Source: Ophioderma brevispina (Eukaryota; Echinodermata; Ophiuroidea; Amphilepidida; Ophiodermatidae). Taken from it: a stretch of 64,000 bases of DNA. Position 1 is the stretch's first letter; each line of letters opens with the position of its first letter. The DNA lies in the NCBI GenBank assembly GCA_023653785.1, contig JAMKCH010019822.1, positions 1 to 64,000 of the forward strand, given 5' to 3'. The notes beneath the pieces are model-generated. The model had not been told where the DNA came from. It saw only the letters and a program-made list of their open reading frames with translations, and ran no database searches. Positions 22,595-33,785 of this stretch are shown here, piece by piece. The position numbers and the translations under genes are program-made.

Positions 22595-25500
22595 CAAGGC
22601 TTTAAAGTGGTTTGAGCTTAAATGAATCAGACTAGTTTGTCTTGAAAGATACGATATTTGTAATTAAAACTGTAGAAGAGGAGCGGCAGTCGCATATGGA
22701 AGTGACGTACCTACGCCTAACGCCGTAAGTAGAGCTAGTATCAGGTGATTTTCCCTGAACACAGGCTGGGGTAGGGTGCAGTGTGGATAGCATTAGGCCA
22801 AGGGAAAGTGATTTTTAGTCTCCTGTTGGAGCGCCGCATCAGATTTGCCGTGTGGCAAATTTTCATTCATTTTGTGAAAAATTTGGGTTTTTTTTTAAAA
22901 CTTGATACAAAAACAAAATTTCCAGTTGCTCAAAATATCCAAGCATCCTTTTCGGATCATTTTAAAAGTAGTTTCCCTTGGGAGGGGTGTACAGTATACC
23001 ATAAATAATGAATTTCCTCCAGATTTTTTTTTCTCGCTTTTCATCATAATGCTTGAACTAATTTTTTAAATTTTGAAGAAATAAACCTTGCAAAAAAATA
23101 CCCGTTTTGTTGCATTAGGCCCTAGCACCTGTAAACTTTGTTTTTATTAATAAATATAAGGGTAGTAGTGCATTTCACTGCCTTAATGTAATAATGATGA
23201 CAGGAAATAATGAATAACGTTATTCTCTAGGGCAGGGTATGAATCTAAACACACGTTTGTCCAGAATTTCTAAACACTTTTTACGTGAACTGGACATTGA
23301 GGTACTGGGATATGAAAGGTTTTGATATTGGGTGTCTGCTTTCGGCTTTAAAAGGGGACTCATTGCCAGCAAATGACGCTAGTAATATCTGAGAGTTCAC
23401 AAGCCCACCACCGCTGAAACGCGAATACTGTCGTCTATACACGAATCCGACGGGGAACCCTCGAAAGGACACCCTCTACCTCGCCGCAATTACTGGGGGC
23501 ACCTGGCCACCTAAAACACAGTACACACACCGCCGCATATTGCCTTTTACTAAATAATAAGAATTACAACCTACTTTTTTCGCTTTTTAACAATTTTCAC
23601 CGTTTATTTCCAGATTTAGGATGTGTGTCAGGGATGGCCTAAACTGGCATTTACCCGGGCCAGTGTCTTACTGTTGTTGTAAAAAATTGAAGGTGATCTC
23701 GCCCACTTTGCGTGACTGAGAAATGACGCTTATGGTTAGAATACGTGTAAAAATTGGTAAAACACGCCGCGTCAGAAAAACTCATTTTCGTAAAATTCAA
23801 ACATCCAGACAAAAATAAAGTAAACAGCAAGGTGATATATTCCGTTCGTGAAAAATTGAATAGTTCCCCAAGACCGATCGTATTTGCCGAAAAACGTGAC
23901 ATCTTCAAATGCGGGTTGTTGGTGTTCTAGAAAGGACAGACATTCACATTCCCCTTCATGTGTCATGGACATTGGCGAGCATGGCGAGTGAATTTCACCA
24001 CGCAGTTCGTTTCATTTTTGTAAAACTTTTTATCGCTATTGTGCAGCCAAGAAATTTACATTTTTACTGAGCCGCCCATGATGATATACAAATGGAAACA
24101 GTGAAAGGTGTTGATTTTTGCCGTCAGAAATGATCAAAATTACGCTTCTTTGTGGTAACCAGTACAACGGAAAACGCGGTGTACAACGAGAAATGCAAAA
24201 GATGCCCCCCAGTCATGGCGGATGGTGAGTGCGCGCCCACGGCGTAGGGGCGATTATAGTCGCTCGGATTCGTTGTATATCTAACTTCTAGTCTAAAAAC
24301 GAGATACTAAAAATAAAAAGTCAGATGTTTGGATACCTCTTGCCCCATTTTAAACTTCTTTTTCATCCAAATTTTGTGTTATTCTAATGAACTTTAGACC
24401 CATGTTCACTCTCAGAACGGTTGGTTCAAATTTTAACATGAATGTATTATAAGGTGAAAGGTAAATCCTAACGTTGGGCTAAATTCTACCCAATATCGAA
24501 TTATCACAGATGATTAGCCCACAATTCACACCAATATTTGGCACAATTTGCTAAAATAATTACATTAACACTTTAACTGCATAATAGGGAGGGGGGGCCT
24601 CAGAGGCCCATTTGTATTTTTCGGCCCGCATATTTTATCGCTGCAAATTGATTTATCTTGTTGTATTTGGTCTTCTTTTGGTTGCGCTTGATCTGACGCC
24701 AAAAAATCCATCCATCGCGTCGTTTCCGCGTAAAATCCACATGAGCCCTCCCTTATTCACTAACGGAGTTCCCCCATTACAAAATAAAAACAACATAATA
24801 ATAGTAACTGTGATTTAGACTGTACCCCAGTCTCGGCTCTCTCTCTGGGTTTAGAGCGCACTTGTAAAGATAATGCGACACTCAAAACTTGAGGACCTTT
24901 CAGCTTACCACCCCCTAGACAGCCCTGCCAACCCACTTGTCCACAGAACGTGAATTGGCATAGGGCTCATGGAATTAACACTAGGTATGGAGTAGCCCGT
25001 CGAGACTGTACGAAATCTGTACGGGAAAACTGTCTCAAGCAGTATCGATTCAAAGTAACGTGACCGCATTACCTTGCGCACATCTCGGTTAATTTGGAAT
25101 GCTGAATCGGGGACCATGGATACGAACACACCAGGTGGTATCCAATGGCACGCGACTTATAGGTCTCCATATATCGATTACGCGACCGCAACTAATTGAA
25201 TAGCTCCTTTAATAAGTTTTGACAGTGCATTAATTATGCGAATACAGTTTTCATTTCTTGCTTTGAGTTTGTGATATCATTTATGTGTACATATATTGTT
25301 TTCAGAGGCACCTATCAGCGTGCCCCAAGTACGGACAAAATAAACAATAAAACTAAAATAACAAAAGACGGTGAAGGGAGAAGCTGAGAAATCAGAAATT
25401 GCCTGTGATTTTTTCCTCGTTTTTTTGTTTGTTGGTTGGTGAGTATTTTCCTTATTGAGGATGGGCTGATCATTATGAAATCAAATAGGTTAACAGCCCG

Positions 25501-25847
25501 GTGCGCCCGGTAAAAGCCGTAGCGTCAGGGGAAATTTCCCCCTCCCTCCCAGGTGTCAGACCACCCTCGAGCTGAAAACAGTAAACCCATTTCTAAGGGT
25601 AATTTTGCCAAAATAGGTACCAACTAGACTACCATGTGTGACCTTCGACATATGTGTGTGACCTTGACCACAGAACTTTTCTGTGCCCAGGTCAGTTGTT
25701 CTCCACAAATGACCTCTAGATGACCTTTGACCCTTTTGGGTCACTCTAAAAACCCTGATAACAAACGTCAGACTGTCCTCCCCCTACCTTCATGCTAAAT
25801 ATTAGACCCATTAGCCCCCCCCCCTCGGGCACTCCACCTTGGAAGCG
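22595..25847. other. No recognisable gene
   Basis: More than 3 kb without a supportable gene. The minus frame at 24905-25129 lies in a locally more GC-rich patch but shows no family motif. A palindromic GGGCCTCAGAGGCCC occurs near 24595. Confidence 0.35.
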
Positions 25848-25881
25848 ACGCGTATGTAAGGATGTTTAGACCCCCTTTTTC

Positions 25882-26095
25882 AGCATCGCTGTCACCCAAA
25901 CACCCCATTTTTTTTAATTTCACCCAATGGGACCCCATATTTGTGCAACATTTTACCACTGTACCCAAAGATCCCCTATTTTGGTGAAAATAAAATTACT
26001 CACCCAAAGACCCCATTTGTGCGGAAAAATTTGCATATTTGTCACTAGGCGGAAAACCCCTATTTGGGGTAATTTGGCTATCTCTCACCCAAGTT
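25882..26095 (+). repeat. Left array of about 41 bp units
   Basis: Five to six diverged units of 28-43 bp, each beginning CACCCAA (once CACTAGG) followed by a C-run and an A/T-rich half. Key unit starts are CACCCAAACACCCC, CACCCAATGGGACCCC, CCCAAAGATCCCC and CACCCAAAGACCCC. Confidence 0.8.
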
Positions 26096-26614
26096 CAGTC
26101 CTCTGTCACACCGAATGCCCTTGGTTTTAGAAGCACGAGCCTAACACCACCATTCCATTTCATATGTAAAGAAGTGCCCCCCCCCTCCACCCCCCGGTAC
26201 ACCCATCTGTTCAAAGTATAACTGAATGCAATCGCCGACGGGACAGACCGGCAGATCTGTTTTAGTAATATAGATATCTGAGGAGTTTCGAAGGGCAATG
26301 ATAAATTGCTCATATCAGCTCATTGAAATTCATGAGCGCATGTTAATGAGATGCCGAATAAACTTAAAGGAGATCTTTATTCACTTAGTGACAAACTATC
26401 AAATTAAAATGATTTTGTACCGTAATCGTATGTTACACGACAATGGTTTCCGGATTTTGAATTGAGATAATAGTAATAATAATAATACTAACACTACTGT
26501 ACTATTATATTGTTAGAGTGGCACTAAAAATGCATCATCATGAAGTATACATTACGTCAAATAAACATTAAACCGAGAATCGGGACTTGGGAGGCCCAAC
26601 ACCTGCCTGAGCCA

Positions 26615-26800
26615 AAACCAAATATTCGCGTATGGGTTAGCCAACGCGGTCACTATCCGAATGGACCGGACGAATGGGAAAAGCCGGTCGACCGGGGAAA
26701 ATTCACGCGACGGAATCGCTTAGGCCAACTCAGCGATAATAACCCCACTCGTTTTATTTACTTTCCGGTCGAGTGGGATTGCTTGGAGATTGGCCCCGCC
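26615..26800 (+). repeat. Dispersed repeat R2 inside the foldback
   Basis: Contains GCGTATGGGTTAGCCAACGC, then CGGTCA, GGACCGGACG, GGGAAAAG and CGGTCGACCGGGGAAAA. Read on the minus strand, 33640-33785 has ACGTATGGTTAGCCAAGACG, CGGTCA, GACCGGGCG, GGGGAAAAG and CGGTCGACCGGGAAAAA in the same order. The frame of 119 codons at 26540-26899 lies over this repeat and is not taken as a gene. Confidence 0.65.
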
Positions 26801-27439
26801 TACTTTGCAGCTATTTCATTCCAGGGCCGGGATTGGCATGGACATCCCACTTTATTAATCTGTTGTTTTGTTTACATGTTATTTCAGCTCAGTCACTAGC
26901 ACAAGTAAAATTTGGTCTGTGCTGCCTCTGATTGCCATATCGTTAATTTTTGTCGCTATTGGCGCTTTGGTCCTTAGGTACGCTGGACGGTGATGTCCTC
27001 TTTACAATTTCTGGTGCCATGTTCCACTGCTTTGGAAACGAGTTTTGTGTATTTTTTTGTTTTTTTTTTTTTCAGCAAATATTAAAATTTGAATGAACCC
27101 GTATCACGATATTTAGAAATATAGAACCTTTTTCGATTTAATGGCTATAAAATGGATGATACATTGTTTGGAGTTTAATTCATCATAACCTCTTTGATGG
27201 GTGGGTTACGATTTGTTTAGTGACGCATCATTTAATTTAAGGATGTTAAAGTTCAAGAAAAAAAGTCGACTTTCCTACTGCGACCCCACGTACGGTAACC
27301 TGTAATTTCGCATGACCACTGTATCCGGCACTGTAGAATTATTGCGTCCGGTAAACAACCCACATTCCTCAATGGCTATTTAAGTTCTAGATAATGCAAT
27401 CTGAATTTTCAAAGTCCCCCACATGGTACCAACTTAACC

Positions 27440-27560
27440 ACCCCCCTTACGAGATTCTCGGCCGACCGGATTGAAATCCATTTTGAGTGGGTTGTTTAAC
27501 CAATCAACGTCAACCTCCCATTCGGTTTGTGTTGCTTGGTCTGCCCATAACATAATCATA
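27440..27560 (+). repeat. Dispersed repeat R3 (GACCGG..GAGTGGG)
   Basis: GACCGGATTGAAATCC followed by GAGTGGGTTGTTTAACC resembles GAACCGGAATTCAATA followed by GAGTGGGATTTTTTTAGCC near 32403-32445, and more weakly CCGGTCGAGTGGGATTGC near 26764. The limits are uncertain. Confidence 0.4.
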
Positions 27561-27889
27561 CCTGACCGCGTGCGTTGCCCCATATTTCACACAAGTTAAC
27601 TGGGCTCAAAATGATAAAGACATCAACATGTGGTTTTTGGATTTAGTGGAGCCGAACTATAGCTTTCAATACAATAACTAATAAACCAGATGAAATGCGT
27701 AGCTTGTATGCGAAGAGCTCCAACCTTTTTTTGTGGAATCAAGAGAAACAAACGGACATTGGTATATGTGTGTGATCCACACCTCCACGACTTACCTAAA
27801 AAGGTGAGATGGGGGCATTCACATAAGGAATGGATATGGTTGTAGGCAGGCGCTTCAAAACCCAGGGACATTCAGTGACATACTCCTGC

Positions 27890-28140
27890 AAAAAATAGGT
27901 TCTTTTGGTGAAATTTTAAAAAAAGAAATTCCCCCAAAAAAGGGTTTTCGGGTGACGATTTGTCAAATTTGTCCATAAAACGGGGTCTTTGGGTGAAATT
28001 TTTTTGCCAATTTGTCTAAAAATAGAGGTCTTGGTGACAATTTTAAACTTTTCCCAAAAATAGGGATCTTTGGGTGACAGTGGTGGTAAAATTTTTCAAA
28101 AAATATTGGTCTTTGGGTGGGATTTTCAGAAAATATGGAT
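27890..28140 (-). repeat. Right array of about 41 bp units (inverted)
   Basis: Six units of roughly 40-44 bp, each ending TTTGGGTGA or a variant. The unit body is AATTTTT..CAAATTTGTC.AAAAATAGGG. They are the reverse complement of the left-array units. Confidence 0.85.
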
Positions 28141-28193
28141 CATTGTGTACAACGATTATGATACGGGGGATCTTTTACAGCCTTACATATGGG

Positions 28194-28216
28194 ATCACAC
28201 ACACACACACACCACC
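28194..28216. repeat. (CA)n microsatellite
   Basis: About ten CA units, directly beside the outer right end of the foldback element. Confidence 0.9.
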
Positions 28217-28969
28217 TATATTAGCATAACCTTACACACACATTCCGCTAATGGGTTAAAGGGATTATCAGCGAGTAATGCGAGAAAGTCGAAAAAAGGT
28301 GGAAATGCAATATTTTAAACATATCAATCAGGCAATAAGTGGTGACATTCCATATAGCTACTACTTTAATGTAGAACAACCCACCAAATAGTGAACAAAA
28401 TAAAATATTGAGGAAATTTGCATACCGTCTTTCCGCAATAGAACATAACAGTAACGGGGTCTAACATCTACACCAAACAATGATTGTGGTTTTCCATACA
28501 ACGACAACCATACACAAAGAATCACTAATGTTTGTGTTTGGAGGTTAAACTCTTTGATCATGGTGCACAATTCGCACTAAAAAGCTGTGATATTCACCGG
28601 TAAATGCTTTTTTGATCTCCAAGTTTCCGGAATTTTGAAACGCACGTAATAGAAATTACAGAATCCGATAAAAAAAGTACTGCCTTGTCTTTATAACGTG
28701 TGATTTCAAATCTTTAAAACGGGAACCCCCCAAAACGGGGATCCCTCTTTTCATTATTCAACGATTATCTACGCAATCAAAGGGGGGGGGGGTGCCCTGG
28801 TTAAAATTACTCCATAAAATAGAGTAGATGTTATAAGCTATTTAATTATTAGAGGGAATTATTGTAAAAAAAATGAGTAAAAAATGGACCGAGCAATTTG
28901 TTTTGTCACAGAAGCAGAAAATCAAATGATTTAATTGCTAATATCAATGAAGATCACAGTAATGCTTAA
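28217..28969. other. No recognisable gene
   Basis: AT-rich with a G-run (28782-28792). No motif or repeat partner was found. Confidence 0.4.
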
Positions 28970-29335
28970 AGGGGCTTTCATGATCCACAGCCTCGATTTT
29001 CCACCCCGACTTACCTCAAAGAAGTGAGATTTTACAGCATCTGAACCGTTAGCCGGCCAGTATGTATGGGTGCTTATCTTCGTGGCAATTCGATCTACTC
29101 TAATAGAATAAATTCGTAATTTTTTGTATTTTAAACTACAAAATTACAAGAACACTGGCCTATGGATATTGGGCAGTGCAATACAACTAATTCCTTTTAA
29201 CATCAAAACAAAACATCAGAATCAACAGAAATTTTGGAAATAAACCTTTCTTGAGGATATCTAGTGAACCATTACAAAAATAAATGTGCTAGGATCACGA
29301 AATAGACTTTAAGTAAGTGGATAAGGGGATATAAT
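28970..29335 (+). repeat. Dispersed repeat R4, uninterrupted copy
   Basis: Starts TTAAAGGGGCTTTCATGATCC, CAGCCTCGATTTTCC (quoted in pieces), continues with AGTGAGATTTTA, TCTGAACCGTTAGCC and ACTGGCCTATGG, and ends with TTGAGGATATCTAGTGAACC. The copy at 54728-55310 has the same landmarks in the same order but is interrupted by a hAT-type MITE. A third, partial copy is at 50885-51110. This copy therefore shows the uninterrupted arrangement of the family. Confidence 0.75.
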
Positions 29336-29842
29336 TTTTAACCCACTTTCAATCTTTTTCAGAGATATCTATCTTTCTAAACTGTATTTTTTGTAATTGT
29401 GTTAACTTTTTGGAACCACGCTTCTTAAGTCTGACTCAGAGATTTCTGATATATTTTTATAATATATCAATTAAAAATAGGCAACTAGAACTAGAGATAG
29501 TCCCTTAAATGCTTAAATTCCAAAGTTTGAATGAATCGGATTTCGTTTTGATGCAGTAAACATTTGTGTGTATATAACATTGCCACAGGATACTGTGTTT
29601 CACAAAATTTCCGGATCCGGATTTAAAAAAGAGATTTTCTTTTGAAGGACTTCGATTTGAGCTTTAGCTATTTTCACACAATGATTAGTATATGGACAAG
29701 CCTTATGTAACATGCAAAAAACACAATTTTGTTTGAGAATTTGAGGGCGCCCTCATCGGACAATCTCTGAGTCACCTTTAAGGTAAAAAAATACAATCAA
29801 TTGCACCGTAGTGATTATGTAAAGGGCCTCTGAGCCCCCTTA
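29336..29842. other. No recognisable gene
   Basis: AT-rich, no supported feature. It ends in GGGCCTCTGAGCCCCC beside the next element. Confidence 0.4.
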
Positions 29843-30000
29843 CCGGGTAGACGTTTTCATATAGAATTCCCATTGATGCAAATGAGGTATTGGATTCATT
29901 CCGTCAAGCACTACTGCACAACTTCATACACCACATGACGGAAATCAAATTGTAAATGTCCTCATTTGCATCAATGGGACTCTATATGAACGTCTACCCC
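29843..30000. mobile_element. 158 bp palindromic MITE, TTA-flanked
   Basis: The inverted arms are about 60 bp. On the left, GGGTAGACGTTTTCATATAG is followed by CCCATTGATGCAAATGAGG. The reverse complement of the right arm reads GGGTAGACGTTCATATAGAG, then CCCATTGATGCAAATGAGG. TTA lies immediately before (29840-29842) and after (30001-30003), as in PIF/Harbinger-type MITEs. The arms are very similar, so this is one of the better preserved elements here. The first one or two terminal bases do not pair. Confidence 0.85.
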
Positions 30001-30555
30001 TTATGCACTTCGAGAGTACCCATAAATAATTGTTCACTTATGTTTTTTTGCGACAATATATTTGTGGACGTATGCTAGCTACATCCACAAATATTCTTTA
30101 GAATTAGCGTTTCCTTTACCAATTTTTTAAAAAAGGACCACACTCAAACACTTCAAAAAACAATTTTTTATGTAAATTAAAATTAATCATAGAGTTTTTT
30201 TTTACTTTTTTTATTTTTATTAGGTAATTTAAAATGATTATCTTTTAAGTTATCACTAAATCATTTATTTTAATTTAGATAGCTCAAAATGTTTGAAATC
30301 ATATACTCATACATAATTTTTAATAAATCACGTACGAAAAGTCGCACTACTTAATTGCGCTTATTCAGTACGTACACAAGAAATTATTACAAGTTGCTGG
30401 AACTCATTAAATGTTAGAACCGTATATAGGTATGTGGGGAAAGGGAATTAAGAGGGAAACAAAAGAAAAAGTTTGAAGGAAACTCTATGCCTTCACATTA
30501 TCATCTTCATACGATAGCTGTCATGACTCATGTAAGCAATTTTTTATACATGTTG
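30001..30555. other. AT-rich; 40 bp string shared with 55.84 kb
   Basis: No gene. The stretch 30174-30213 (AAATTAAAATTAATCATAGA followed by T-runs around AC) is repeated almost exactly at 55837-55876, so part of this interval is a dispersed repeat. Confidence 0.5.
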
Positions 30556-30630
30556 ACCTACCTAACTGGGAATCGAACCCGGGATCCGCTGTTTATGAAA
30601 CCAACATTATACTTAACAATATTCCGTTAA
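30556..30630 (-). other. tRNA-like sequence, degenerate
   Basis: On the minus strand there is an intact box-B, GGGTTCGATTCCC, within a T-arm-like stem (CCGGG..CCCAG). An anticodon-like loop GTTTCATAAAC lies about 20 bases upstream. The box-A region is poor and the acceptor ends do not pair. This is more likely a tRNA-derived SINE head or pseudogene than a working tRNA. Confidence 0.4.
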
Positions 30631-32394
30631 CTTACAGGGAATTAATTATGAAAACAATTTAATTATAAACATTTTTTTCTTTTTCAATTAATATATTTGC
30701 TAATTAAATGAAATGTCATACAAAAGATGAAAGGAATAAAAGTTGGAAGTGGCAATTAAGATTCTTGTTTAAGATAACTGGTTTGACAATTAATTGTCTT
30801 GTTATAAACTTTGAATTATTAACAACTTATTTTGAAATCTGGTTTACTCTTAAAAGTATCAATACTTAAAAGTTCAAGAATGATAACTTTCACGTCATTA
30901 AGTTAATAACGAACAAGTGTAAAATATAATTGTTACTACTTTCATGTTGCACAATTTACAGTAACTTTATTATGTATGTTTGAGTTTCTAGTTCACAAAC
31001 GACCCAAACAATAAAAACAAAAAACAAAACAAAAACCCGACCCGATGACAACCGTCCTCGCCTTCACGTAACCCGTCAAAATTAGCTTTTGGGAATCAAA
31101 GAAAATTCATATTTTTCTTCATTACCACAGTGTAGTATAGGGAGCAGGGTCCGTTTGCGAAACTCACGTTTGACCGATTTAACTCATATGCTTCCCATAT
31201 GAGAGAGTAAACCCATGAAAATCGACCATGGACCGATTCACCACCTTGATGTTGATTCTTACTTCTCTAACTCTAAAAAATAAGAAGAAATGAAAGAAAG
31301 ATTTGATGGCGATTCAATCGAGTAGTCTTTCTATCTCTACTCAGTAGCTTAAATGTAATACAACAGTATACACTTATGCAAAAAATCTGGTGAAGGCGTT
31401 TTTCTACGGGCATAAGCTGCTTCATATAGCTATTACTTATTGGCATTGACCCCGCATTGACATCCTTCTGCTGCCTGCCAACAAAATACCGTAAACCTTA
31501 CAGTGTAGTGTACAAATGAATTCAAAACGACCGAAAATAATGTATTTGGGCGCATTATGGGTTATTCCAGAAATTATTCCCCCCCCCAAGATGACAGGGG
31601 AATTCCATACCTTCTTCAAAAATGCAATGTGAATTCCCCATAATGAAACCCAATAGCATGTAATTCTGAAGAGACATTCATTCAACAAGCATGTGCCCCA
31701 TCCAGAATAACTGGACGTTTTTTTCATTGTCTCATTATCACAAGCTTCATGCCTTGCTCTATTTTTTGGTAGAGGAAAATGAATAAACTCCCGAATTACC
31801 CGAAATCCCAAAACCCCCAGTTCTGAGTTCTAAAAAATGACTCGAAACTCAGTCCCACACGCGCTTTTTTTTTTTTGCTCCAATGTGAGAAAGGTAACTT
31901 TAAGTGACTTTGACAAAAATATTTATCACATTGCGAATTCTACCTTCTTTCTTTTCTTCCCCTTCCTCCAACTTTCTTCCTTCTAATCACCCTTTAAAAA
32001 TTTTCAAAAATTGAGTTTATTTTGTTCTGAAACAAATATCAATCAGACCGTTTCATCGCTTTCTTGGTTTCAATGAGGTTGGTACATAAGTTTTTTTTGT
32101 TGTTTTTTTATGTCCATATTACTCCATCTATGACTTTTTACCTCGTTTATTTACAGGCGAGACCTGGCTTTCATACGCAACATTCTCAGCGTATTTACCC
32201 AACTTACTACCAATTCCTTGAATGCTTTGAATATATATTCTAAAAAATGAGGTTTGGGGCATAATGTGCGGAATGGTTGCATGGTTATTTAATGCTATTA
32301 TCTTCCCCGTACCAAGTTCTTTTTTGTACACTCAAGAGTTTTTAACATTGTATTGAATAACTACCACGTGGCCCATTTGCCACCTCTTGAGATT
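30631..32394. other. No recognisable gene
   Basis: The longest frame is 124 codons on the minus strand at 31437-31811. It crosses a C-run and has no recognisable motif. CATTATGGG and CCCCATAATG words on either side of 31600 suggest it lies over a decayed repeat rather than a gene. Confidence 0.35.
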
Positions 32395-32460
32395 TTCCAT
32401 TCGAACCGGAATTCAATATATTCGAGTGGGATTTTTTTAGCCATCAAAGTAAAGACCCAC
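32395..32460 (+). repeat. Dispersed repeat R3, second copy
   Basis: GAACCGGAATTCAATA and GAGTGGGATTTTTTTAGCC match the segment near 27470. Confidence 0.4.
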
Positions 32461-33639
32461 TCGTCGTTTTCACATTAGACGCCGCCCATTACGACAATGA
32501 CAGGCTAGTGTGGCACGTCCCTGTTAGTCCTTTTGGTTGCCCTATCTGTCATAATTATTAATTGGCCACCACTAGCTCACCAATGGGCACAAGTTTTTAA
32601 TAATTGCCGAATGGTGTCATAACCCCTTTCGCCACTCCACCTGCATTGTTGGTTTCAGAGTCTGTTAACTTCATCTTTCATTGCTGGGTATTAGGTACAT
32701 ACAAAAAGTTGATAGTAAGAGTAGGGAACTCGTTTATTTTTTATTTTATAACTACGTAACCTTTAATCCAAATTATGTATACTTGGTGGCACTGAGCTCA
32801 ACCTGGCTACCACGTTCCCTCTTTATCCGCACTATGATGAGCACATATGAATCAGGTCATGCGACTTGCTTGCCTGAGTCCCGATTTTCAAGAAATGAAC
32901 TTTGTGTCAATATATAACTTATTGGTCCGAAATGAATACGACGAACGTGTAACCACTTGTTTTTTTTTTTCTCATGACTTTGAGGTAATTTATTTCCAAA
33001 TATATTGGTGATATTTGACGCAAACCATTAACGAACCAGAATGTGGTCATACTTATACTCGTGATAACGGCGGTCCTCAATAAGTAATAATTAAGCTTGT
33101 TTTAAAGTGATTTAAGTTGAACGAAGCAATATTTTTTATTGGTTTTAGAGATATGATTGTAAAAATACAGTAAGCCATCTAACATTATTGCTGAACTTCT
33201 TATGAATTGCTAAACTCTTGTTTATTCAACATGGATTTAATTTCTTGAATTGGGAGGCCTGGGCTTGGCCAAACACGATAATTTCGGTGCACCATTGCAC
33301 TGTGCTACGGACCCATAACATTCGCAAATGTTTTGAAGTAGATTTAAAAAAATGCTGAGCCTTTTAATTTCAATGGATGACAAACAGAAGGATCAAGATT
33401 ATAGTACCGTAGTCCCTATAGATTGTGAACGCTACCTAAGAACAAACCGACTTTTGAAATGCAGGGCAGAAGTTACTCGCTTCTCCCCACTTGGCGTGGA
33501 ACGTTGTACCAACCAGCAGTACCATTGACACGACAGTTAAGCTGCAAGCGACGACCGGCTGTTGGCGGTTCTTATATATCCCCTGTTGAATGTGTATTGT
33601 ACAAAGAAGCGGTCCAACCTCAATCAAGGCCGGTCAGCG
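32461..33639. other. No recognisable gene
   Basis: Short frames only. No motif, RNA signal or repeat partner was found. Confidence 0.4.
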
Positions 33640-33785
33640 GCAGATTAGTAAAACCGAATTGGTTCCGATTCCTGATTGGCTGAAAAGCATATCCGATCGG
33701 TTTTTTCCCGGTCGACCGAACTTTTCCCCACCGCCGCCCGGTCAATAATTGAATATTGACCGTCTTGGCTAACCATACGTTCGAA
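33640..33785 (-). repeat. Dispersed repeat R2, second copy (reversed)
   Basis: Reverse-strand partner of 26615-26800. The shared CGGTCGACCGGG core is itself a near-palindrome. Confidence 0.65.

Larger units (their letters stand above)
25848..28190. mobile_element. Large foldback element with tandem-array arms
   Basis: The outer inverted ends are TATGTAAGGATGTTTAGACC (from about 25852) and, on the reverse complement of the right side, TATGTAAGGCTGT...AGATCCCCC (to about 28187). Inside each end is an array of about 41 bp units: CACCCAAAGACCCC-type on the left (25882-26095) and the reverse, GGTCTTTGGGTGA-type, on the right (27890-28140). Inverted arms built from short tandem units are the hallmark of foldback transposons (FB in Drosophila, TU in sea urchin). 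The 1.8 kb centre has no transposase-like frame, and part of it (26615-26800) belongs to another dispersed repeat. Confidence 0.7.

Noticed and set aside
26540..26899. 119-codon frame
   Set aside because: Overlaps dispersed repeat R2, and its partner at 33640-33785 does not keep the frame.
31437..31811. Longest frame in the window (124 codons, minus)
   Set aside because: No recognisable motif, it crosses a C-run, and repeat-like words flank its centre. Length alone is insufficient in 64 kb.
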